Assembly (NCBI RefSeq): GCF_014230465.1
Contig: NZ_JAAXCY010000001.1
Span: 1-64,000 of the forward strand
Origin: Pseudomonas cremoris
Lineage (GTDB): Bacteria > Pseudomonadota > Gammaproteobacteria > Pseudomonadales > Pseudomonadaceae
Length of the DNA stretch: 64,000 nt
Direction: 5' to 3'
Part shown: positions 26,937-33,290 of the stretch, piece by piece
How the letters are laid out: every line of letters starts with the position of its first letter
How positions within the stretch are numbered: position 1 is the first letter of the stretch
The notes under the pieces: generated by a model
What the model was told of the DNA's origin: nothing
The model's database searches: none
Seen by the model: the letters and a program-made list of their open reading frames with translations, nothing else
Program-made: the position numbers and the translations under genes

Positions 26937-27655
26937 TCTTGCCAACGCAGTACCCGATACGGTTGTGCGCTTCCCTGCGCGGGGCTCAATAGGACAGTGA
27001 TATGCAACTGTGCGTGGTAACCGCCGGGGCGTTCGGCGCGGCTGCTGATAACCAGCACTTCGCCGGGATCGGCGCCCACCGCGCTTTGCTGCGGCAAGTT
27101 CAAGGCCTTGCGCATCAGGGCACTGGCAAAGGCCGGATCGGGCCGATCCAGGCCACTCCACAAGGTGATCTGCGGCACCAACCGGCGGTACAGCGCTTGG
27201 CTCATGCCTGGCAACTGGCGTAATTCTTCGACCACACGAAACGGCGCCAGGCCTTCGTTGCGCCGGCTTTCCAGGTCTTTGGCCAAGCGGCTGGCCTGGG
27301 CTGGAGTGGCGCCGCAAGCCAGGGCCACGCGGGCGAAATCGGCGGGCTCGGCGCTGTTCAAATACAACTTGCCGCGCTCGCTGCGCAGGCTGACGTGCAA
27401 CTGTGCATCGTCAAATACCCAGGGCATTTCGCGGCCATCGGCGACCCACTGCTTGCGCTGCAGCGGATCGGCCAGCGCCTGCATGACCAACGCCACACCC
27501 GCCTCCGCCGCCAACGCCGCCTGGGTATGCTGGCGATGCCACGCCGCCTGACGCGCTTCCAACTGCACCCAGCCGGCCAGGCCGCCGAGCAACAGGCTCA
27601 GCAGCGCCAAAACCCACAGCACCAGCAACAAGGCGACACCGCGTTGATGCTTCAT
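26933..27655 (-). CDS. gspK: Type II secretion system minor pseudopilin GspK
   Basis: Minor pseudopilin of 240 aa, thought to cap the pseudopilus tip with GspI and GspJ. The leader MKHQRG is followed directly by VALLLVLWVLALLSLLLGG. It has the prepilin peptidase Gly but not the Glu at +5, as is normal for GspK. A helix-hairpin-like part (RLAKDLESRRNEGLAPFRVVEEL) resembles the GspK SAM-like domain. It is shorter than typical GspK (300 aa or more), so part of the insert domain is reduced. It overlaps gspJ and gspL by ATGA. Confidence 0.88.
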   Translation of the reverse strand: MKHQRGVALLLVLWVLALLSLLLGGLAGWVQLEARQAAWHRQHTQAALAAEAGVALVMQALADPLQRKQWVADGREMPWVFDDAQLHVSLRSERGKLYLNSAEPADFARVALACGATPAQASRLAKDLESRRNEGLAPFRVVEELRQLPGMSQALYRRLVPQITLWSGLDRPDPAFASALMRKALNLPQQSAVGADPGEVLVISSRAERPGGYHAQLHITVLLSPAQGSAQPYRVLRWQE

Positions 27656-28272
27656 TGATCCGACGCCCCGCCCGACAGGTTCAAGCGCAACGCCACCACC
27701 TGGCTGACCCACGGCACCGGCCCGCTGACCGTCGCGTCGATGCGTACCGCATAGGGCAGGCGCTTGGTCCACGGCCAATCACTGATCCAGCCAGTGGCTT
27801 GGCCTTTGGGCGAGACACCGCGATAGCTGAATTGCAGATCGTCGACATTTTGCAGCAGCACCTGCGGCTCACTGCGCGAGGCCGGTACGCTGACCTGGGC
27901 TGCGGATTCAAATTGCGCGAACGCCACCTGCAAATCGCCGCCGACCCGTTGCAGGGTGAAACGCTGAATCCCGCCGCCGAGTACACCGGGCAACGTCGCG
28001 ACAAATTGCATCCGTTGTGCGGCCCCGACAAAAAAACCGGGGGTCTGGCTGTCGTCTTCGGTCACGTCCAGCGGCAGCGCTTCGCTGATGGCGGTGCGCA
28101 AGAACTGCTGTGCGGCGCGCATTTGATCCAGGCTGTCCGTATAGCGCTGGGCCTTTTGCACCGCGCGATTGGCCCCCAACAATGCACCGCTGACCAGGGT
28201 CAGCAGCACACCGAGCAAGCTGAGCACGATCATGATTTCGAGCAAGGTGAAGCCGTGTTGGCGTCGATTCAC
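27652..28272 (-). CDS. gspJ: Type II secretion system minor pseudopilin GspJ
   Basis: Pseudopilin of 206 aa. The leader MNRRQHG is cut before FTLLEIMIVLSLLGVLLTLV, with Glu at +5 of the mature protein. The GspJ body is recognisable from AQQFLRTAISEALPL and VDDLQFSYRG. It forms the tip complex with GspI and GspK. Genes on both sides overlap by 4 bp. Confidence 0.9.
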   Translation of the reverse strand: MNRRQHGFTLLEIMIVLSLLGVLLTLVSGALLGANRAVQKAQRYTDSLDQMRAAQQFLRTAISEALPLDVTEDDSQTPGFFVGAAQRMQFVATLPGVLGGGIQRFTLQRVGGDLQVAFAQFESAAQVSVPASRSEPQVLLQNVDDLQFSYRGVSPKGQATGWISDWPWTKRLPYAVRIDATVSGPVPWVSQVVALRLNLSGGASDQ

Positions 28273-28640
28273 AGCGGCGCCCTGTCATTCACGGCACGCA
28301 ACTTAAGCGTGCTGAAATGCGCCTGGCGCGGGCCTTCGCTGACCGTCAGGTCGAGGCGAAACAAGCGCGGCTGGCCGATGCGCGTCGGTTGCTGGGCGAT
28401 GCGCAATTGCCAATGGATACCCTCCTCCAGACTGCCCTGATGTACGCCACTGGCGAGCGGCCCCGTGGTTTCCTGATCCAGCACGCTCAGTGCGGCGTGG
28501 GTCAGGCGATCGCTGTGATTGACCTGCGCCAACGAACGCGCACTCTGCCCAAAGGCGACCAACAGCACCGTGCTGCAGATCGCCATCAGCATCAGAGCGG
28601 CCAGCATCTCCAACAGCGTGAATCCCGACTGGTGCTTCAT
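28269..28640 (-). CDS. gspI: Type II secretion system minor pseudopilin GspI
   Basis: Pseudopilin of 123 aa with leader MKHQSG and mature start FTLLEMLAALMLMAICSTVLL (Glu at +5). The small C-terminal domain contains EEGIHWQLRIAQQP and LFRLDLTVSEG, as in GspI. The start at 28640 overlaps the gspH stop (ATGA). It initiates the pseudopilus tip together with GspJ and GspK. Confidence 0.9.
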   Translation of the reverse strand: MKHQSGFTLLEMLAALMLMAICSTVLLVAFGQSARSLAQVNHSDRLTHAALSVLDQETTGPLASGVHQGSLEEGIHWQLRIAQQPTRIGQPRLFRLDLTVSEGPRQAHFSTLKLRAVNDRAPL

Positions 28641-29068
28641 GGCAAAGCCTTGGACTGCACGCTGCCGGTCAGCCAGCCAATATCGATGCGCCAACGCCGC
28701 GTGCCGTTGGCCAACACCAGGTTGCCGCCGGTGGAACTGCCATCGGGGTAGAACGCAACGGCGGCGCCGGCGTGTTCGGCGGTGTGCAGGGTCACTTGCA
28801 AGTCAGCCGGCCAGTGCTTGAGCGGCCGATCCGGCGCCTGGAAGCTCAAGGCGTGCAGGTCGAACACGGTCTTGGCCGTGTCGCCGCTGACAATCGCACG
28901 TGCCCGCGTGCTGCGCAGGGCATCGACCATCTGCCCGACCACCTGGCGTTCCTTGGCAGCCTTGAGCCCTTGTTGCAGGCCAAACCCCATCAGGCCGGCA
29001 GCGATGCTGATCAAGACGATCACCACCAGCATCTCCAGCAGGGTAAAACCACGTTGGGCGTCGGGCAT
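28637..29068 (-). CDS. gspH: Type II secretion system minor pseudopilin GspH
   Basis: Pseudopilin of 143 aa. The leader MPDAQRG precedes FTLLEMLVVIVLISIAAGLMG. The following helix and beta-rich domain (QMVDALRSTRARAIVSGDT, FYPDGSSTGGNLVLANGTR) match GspH/FimT. It is expected to join the tip to the major pseudopilin. It starts 9 bp after the gspG stop. Confidence 0.9.
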   Translation of the reverse strand: MPDAQRGFTLLEMLVVIVLISIAAGLMGFGLQQGLKAAKERQVVGQMVDALRSTRARAIVSGDTAKTVFDLHALSFQAPDRPLKHWPADLQVTLHTAEHAGAAVAFYPDGSSTGGNLVLANGTRRWRIDIGWLTGSVQSKALP

Positions 29069-29077
29069 GGTCGCGGG

Positions 29078-29494
29078 TTATTCCCAGTTGCCCAGGTCGG
29101 CGCTGTAGCCTTCGCCGCCGGGCTGGCCATCCTGGCCATAGAAGATCAGGTCGAAGGCGCCATGCTCACCGGGGAAGCGGTAGCCGAAGGCGTGGCCAAA
29201 CGGGTCTTTGAGGTCCGACGGCTTGGCGTACGGGCCCGCCCATCCGGCGGCGTTGGCAGGCTTGTCCACCAGTTGTTGCAAGGCCTTGGGCGGCGAACCG
29301 ACGTCCAGGCCGTAGCTTTCGATCTTCATCGACAGGCTGGCCAGCTGCGCCTTGCCCGCGCCGTATTTGCCCTTGTCGACGTTGCCGCCGACCTGGCGCA
29401 CCACGATGGTCGCGACGATGCCCAGCAGCACGATCACGGCGAGCATTTCCAACAGGGTGAAACCGCCTTGGCGGCGTGCAGGTTTGGAGCGCAT
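29078..29494 (-). CDS. gspG: Type II secretion system major pseudopilin GspG
   Basis: Major pseudopilin of 138 aa forming the periplasmic pseudopilus. The leader MRSKPARRQGG is cut before FTLLEMLAVIVLLGIVATIV. The GspG core (YGLDVGSPPKALQQLVDKP, GWAGPYAKPSDLKDPFGHAF) ends with an acidic/glycine-rich tail (GQDGQPGGEGYSADLG) that binds calcium in homologues. The start at 29494 has GAGG about 10 bp upstream. An ATG at 29518, overlapping the gspF stop by ATGA, would add 8 residues and is also possible. Confidence 0.92.
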   Translation of the reverse strand: MRSKPARRQGGFTLLEMLAVIVLLGIVATIVVRQVGGNVDKGKYGAGKAQLASLSMKIESYGLDVGSPPKALQQLVDKPANAAGWAGPYAKPSDLKDPFGHAFGYRFPGEHGAFDLIFYGQDGQPGGEGYSADLGNWE

Positions 29495-29514
29495 GGGGAG
29501 TAGTCCTCGGGGGT

Positions 29515-30717
29515 TCATATATTGCTGGTCAGGCTCATCAGCGGCAGCATGATCGCCAACATGATCACCGCCACCAGCACCGCCATGACCACGGTCAGGG
29601 ACGGCACCAGGGCGGCAAGCAGGCGGTCGATGCCGCGCTTGGCTTCGACGTCGAATACGTCGGCGACCTTGAGCAGCATGCTGTCGAGTTCGCCGGCCTG
29701 TTCGCCGACTTCAATCATTTGCAGGGCCAGGTCCGGCAGCAGTGGCTCACTGCCAAATGCACTCGCCAGGGTGCCACCCCCCTTGACCGACTCGGCGGCC
29801 TGGGCCACCTGGGCTTGCAACGCGCGGTTGGTGCAGACCTGGCGGGCGATCACCAACGCTTGCAGCAAGGCCACGCCATTGCTGAGCAAGGTGCCAAGGG
29901 TGCGCGCCAGACGTGCGGCTTCGACCCTCTGCAACAGCGGGCCGATGAGGCGAATGCCGAGTACGCGGCGGTCATAACGTTCACGGCGAAGGGGATTGCG
30001 CAGGCGTGCGGCCAGGGTCCAGGCGGTCACGATCAACCCGGCAAGCACCGCCAAACCGTAGGCGCCGAGAAACTGGCCGAGGCCGAGGATCACTTCGGTG
30101 ATCAGCGGGATGGGCACGCCAAGGTCTTTGAAGATCGGCACGAACTGCGGCACCACATACGCCAGCAGCAACGCCAGCGAACCCAACACGCCAACCACCA
30201 GAAACGCCGGATAGATCAGGGCATTGATCACTTCGCCCCTCAATAATTGGCTGCGCTCCAGGTAATCGCTGAGCTGGCGCAGGGTATGTTCCAACGCACC
30301 ACCGGCTTCACCGGCGCGGACCATGCTCAGGTACAGCGGCGAGAACTGGCTGCCCTCTTCTTCCAACGCTTTGGACAGGGGTTTACCGGCCTTGACGTGT
30401 TCGCGGATGCGCTCGATCAAGGCGCGCACTTGAGGTTGGCCGGGCTGTTTTAGCAGGATGCCCAACGAACGCTCCAGCGGCTGGCCGGCGCCGAGCAACG
30501 TGGCCAGTTGCTGGGTGAAACTCACCAGCGCCGCACCGTTCAGTTGGCCGCGGCCCAAGGCGTTGCGCAAAACCTGGCTGCCGGCGGGGTCGATCTGCAA
30601 CAACAGCAGGCCGCGCTTGTGCAAGGCGGCGACGGCGGCGGCCTGGTCCTTGGCTTCCAGGGTGCCGTTTTGCGGCGTGCCCTGGCTGTCCAGGGCGCGG
30701 TATTTGAACAGGCTCAC
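29515..30717 (-). CDS. gspF: Type II secretion system inner-membrane platform protein GspF
   Basis: Polytopic inner-membrane protein of 400 aa that transmits ATPase motion to the pseudopilus. It has two repeated cytoplasmic domains (around ALVSFTQQLATLLGAGQPLE and LARTLGTLLSNGVALLQAL), each followed by membrane helices (YPAFLVVGVLGSLALLLAYV; VVMAVLVAVIMLAIMLPLMS). Length and pattern are typical. It overlaps gspE by 4 bp. Confidence 0.95.
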   Translation of the reverse strand: MSLFKYRALDSQGTPQNGTLEAKDQAAAVAALHKRGLLLLQIDPAGSQVLRNALGRGQLNGAALVSFTQQLATLLGAGQPLERSLGILLKQPGQPQVRALIERIREHVKAGKPLSKALEEEGSQFSPLYLSMVRAGEAGGALEHTLRQLSDYLERSQLLRGEVINALIYPAFLVVGVLGSLALLLAYVVPQFVPIFKDLGVPIPLITEVILGLGQFLGAYGLAVLAGLIVTAWTLAARLRNPLRRERYDRRVLGIRLIGPLLQRVEAARLARTLGTLLSNGVALLQALVIARQVCTNRALQAQVAQAAESVKGGGTLASAFGSEPLLPDLALQMIEVGEQAGELDSMLLKVADVFDVEAKRGIDRLLAALVPSLTVVMAVLVAVIMLAIMLPLMSLTSNI

Positions 30718-32432
30718 GTGCCTTCGCCTCGGGTGACGCGCAGCACTTCTTCCAGCGAGGTCACGCCGGCCACGGCCTGGCGCAAGCCCTCCTCATGCAG
30801 GGTGCGCAAACCGCCTCGGCGGGCCGCTTGTTCAAGGGTGGCGGCGTCGGCCTGGCGCATCAGCAGGCTGCGCAACTCGTCGTTCATCACCAGCAGTTCG
30901 GTGATTGCACTGCGGCCGTGATAGCCGCCGCCCGGTGCGTCGGCACGCGGCCTGTAGAGTTTGATCGGACGCTGGTCAGTGAAGCGATCGAGGCCGTGCT
31001 CGGCAATCAGTTCGGGCGGTGCTTCAAAGGCTTCGCGGGTAGTCGGGTCCAACCGCCGAACCAGGCGCTGAGCCAGAATGCCGTTGACGGTCGAGGCAAT
31101 CAGGTAGCTTTCCACGCCCATGTCCAGCAGCCGCGTGATACTCGCCGAGGCGCTGTTGGTGTGCAGTGTCGAGAGCACCAAGTGGCCGGTCAGCGACGAC
31201 TGGATTGCGATGCGACAGGTCTCCAGGTCACGGATCTCGCCGATCATGATCACGTCCGGGTCCTGTCGCACGATGGAGCGCAAGGCGCCCGCGAAGTCCA
31301 GGCCAATGGCGGGTTTGACCTGGATCTGGTTGATGCCTTCGAGCTGGTACTCCACCGGATCTTCCACGGTGATGATCTTGCGCTCGGCGGTGTTGAGCCG
31401 CGACAACGCGGTATAAAGCGTGGTGGTCTTGCCCGAGCCGGTAGGCCCGGTGACCAGTAGGATGCCGTGGGGCCGTTCCAGCACTTCAAGAAACGTCGCG
31501 AGCCGCTGGCCGTCGAAACCCAGGCTCTGGAAGTCGAAGCTCACGGTCTGGCGGTCGAGCAAACGCATGACCACTGACTCGCCGAAGCTGGTGGGCACCG
31601 TGGACACCCGCAGGTCCAATTCCTTGCCCTGGATGCGCAACATGATTCGCCCGTCCTGGGGCAGGCGCCGCTCGGCGATGTCGAGCCGCGCCATGATCTT
31701 CACCCGCGAAATCACCGCTGCCGAGGAACTGGACGGCGGCGCTTCGGCTTCGTGCAACACGCCGTCGATGCGGTAGCGCACCTTGAGCTGGCTTTCGAAG
31801 GGTTCGATATGGATGTCCGAGGCGCGATGTTCCACCGCGCGCTGCAGGATCAAGTTGACCAGGCGGATCACCGGCGCCTCGGAGGCCATGTCCTTGAGGT
31901 GTTCGATGTCTTCCAGCGCGCCGCCTTGCTCGTCGAGGTTTTCGATCAGCGTGCCCATCGCCGAGCGGCCCTGGCCGTAGTAGCGCTCGATCAGTGTGTC
32001 GACTTCATTGCGCGGGCCGATCGCCAACCACACCGGTACACCGCAGGCGTAGGCCACGGCCTGGAACGGATACAGCTGCGATGGGTTGGCCGCCAGCACG
32101 CGCAGGCCGCCGTGGTTCCAGCCCACCGGCACCACCTGGTAGTGGCGCATGAAGCGTTCGGTCAGCGGCGGCAACGGGTCCAGCAGCGGCGGCGCGGCGT
32201 CGGCAAGCAACAGCGGCGCACCGAGCAAACCGGCCCAGGCCCGCGCCAGCTCGACCTCGGAGACCAGCCCCAGGCGCGTAAGCAGGCCGAGCAGTTCGGT
32301 GTCGTCGGACTCCTGGGACAAACGCCGGGCGCGCTCCAGGTCGACGGTTTTCAAGCCGGCTTGCTGCATCAACCAGGCGCACACCTGTTCGGTGTCGGGG
32401 ATGTGCATCTGGGAGGCGTTGAGAGGGGTCAT
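30714..32432 (-). CDS. gspE: Type II secretion system ATPase GspE
   Basis: Cytoplasmic hexameric ATPase of 572 aa driving pseudopilus assembly. It has an N-terminal GspL-binding domain, Walker A GPTGSGKT at 329-336, Asp box ITVEDPVEY, Walker B DPDVIMIGEIRD at 391-402 and His box STLHTNSA. The zinc-binding tetracysteine segment that usually follows LVRRL is absent: after residue 460 the sequence runs LDPTTREAFEAPPELIAEHG without any CxxC. It is the first gene of the eleven-gene operon. No strong ribosome site is seen at the 32432 ATG; the Met at residue 9 is an alternative start. Confidence 0.94.
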   Translation of the reverse strand: MTPLNASQMHIPDTEQVCAWLMQQAGLKTVDLERARRLSQESDDTELLGLLTRLGLVSEVELARAWAGLLGAPLLLADAAPPLLDPLPPLTERFMRHYQVVPVGWNHGGLRVLAANPSQLYPFQAVAYACGVPVWLAIGPRNEVDTLIERYYGQGRSAMGTLIENLDEQGGALEDIEHLKDMASEAPVIRLVNLILQRAVEHRASDIHIEPFESQLKVRYRIDGVLHEAEAPPSSSSAAVISRVKIMARLDIAERRLPQDGRIMLRIQGKELDLRVSTVPTSFGESVVMRLLDRQTVSFDFQSLGFDGQRLATFLEVLERPHGILLVTGPTGSGKTTTLYTALSRLNTAERKIITVEDPVEYQLEGINQIQVKPAIGLDFAGALRSIVRQDPDVIMIGEIRDLETCRIAIQSSLTGHLVLSTLHTNSASASITRLLDMGVESYLIASTVNGILAQRLVRRLDPTTREAFEAPPELIAEHGLDRFTDQRPIKLYRPRADAPGGGYHGRSAITELLVMNDELRSLLMRQADAATLEQAARRGGLRTLHEEGLRQAVAGVTSLEEVLRVTRGEGT

Positions 32433-32464
32433 GAGCAGCTATCTGAAGAGCAATGAAAGCCTCC

Positions 32465-32554
32465 TGTGGGAGCGGGCTTGCTCGCGAAGGCGGTGTATCA
32501 GTCGGTGAATCCGGAGGCTGACACTCCGCCTTCGCGAGCAAGCCCGCTCCCACA
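32465..32554. repeat. REPIN
   Basis: TGTGGGAGCGGGCTTGCTCG is mirrored by CGAGCAAGCCCGCTCCCACA. It lies between the small exported-protein gene and the gsp operon and may terminate transcription of the former. Confidence 0.92.
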
Positions 32555-32574
32555 AGGGGGTTGTGTGCTGGCCG

Positions 32575-32793
32575 TTAGTTCGGCGTCTTGGCCTGGCTAT
32601 CCTGCAACGGCCGCCCACCCTTGGTAGTTTCAGCCTTCTGCTTTTTCACCGCCTTGGCGTCGTGAGCCTGGGTTATTACCGTGGAATCGGCAGCGCCGGA
32701 CTTGGCATCGGCGTCGGTGGACTCAGCAGCCAGTGCCGCACCAGTCAGTGCAACGCCCAGGACAACACCGGCACCCAACAGGGAAATCTTCAT
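32575..32793 (-). CDS. Small exported protein of unknown function
   Basis: Protein of 72 aa. MKISLLGAGVVLGVALTGAALAAE is a good Sec signal peptide (cleavage near residue 22), leaving a mature part of about 50 residues. That part is hydrophilic, rich in Ala, Lys, Asp and Thr (AKAVKKQKAETTKGGRPLQD), has no Cys, and is probably disordered. The start at 32793 opens the signal peptide; 12 upstream codons are left out. I do not recognise a family. A long AT-rich region lies upstream. Location next to the secretion operon may be coincidental. Confidence 0.65.
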   Translation of the reverse strand: MKISLLGAGVVLGVALTGAALAAESTDADAKSGAADSTVITQAHDAKAVKKQKAETTKGGRPLQDSQAKTPN

Positions 32794-33290
32794 CAACTTT
32801 CTCCAGATCAAAAACAGCAGATTGCTCAAGTGGCGCCTTGAATTCGGTCAAGACCCTACACCAAAGCGTTGTGTATGACAGCGTGTATAAAACATGGCCA
32901 TTTAGAACTATTGAGCAAAGCCACTAGTTCGCCATGCCGCCATGAATTTTGTTAAACCAATCGACTGGTAGGTTTAGTCTTAGTTCAGAATCGTAATGAA
33001 ATATTTCTTATTTAACGCAAAAAATAGCTTTTGTTTGACTTATAACCGCAAGAATTGCCTTAATTATTGGCCTTTTGCGATTCAAAACGCCATCGTGTGA
33101 TATCGCATAGACATTACTTACAACAACAAGACATACAATTTTTACACTAATAAAATAGCGAAATTCGCCAAGTAATTGCAATTAGCCATCGGCCAAAAAT
33201 TGCGACAAAGGCCAACTATTGCCTGCAGAAAAGTGACGAACGCGCACTTGTTAGCGCGCCATGTTTAATAAACAGTTGTTGGAGAGTCCC
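32794..33290. other. AT-rich divergent intergenic region
   Basis: This 497-bp region between the small exported protein (minus) and the GH3 gene (plus) is far more AT-rich than its surroundings, with runs such as AATATTTCTTATTTAACGC and ACACTAATAAAATAGCG. It must hold both promoters. A ribosome site GGAG at 33281-33284 serves the GH3 start. GCCA/TTGGC words recur at its right end. I see no coding sequence and cannot place a named regulator site. Confidence 0.5.

Noticed and set aside
32977..33011. Third copy of the shared 38-bp block
   Set aside because: Only GTC and TTTCTTAT agree, and the span is 35 bp; GCTAATA and GGATTT are missing.
33248..33257. TGTTAGCGCG upstream of the GH3 gene as a LacI operator
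   Set aside because: Only the left half of the palindrome is present; the right half does not match.
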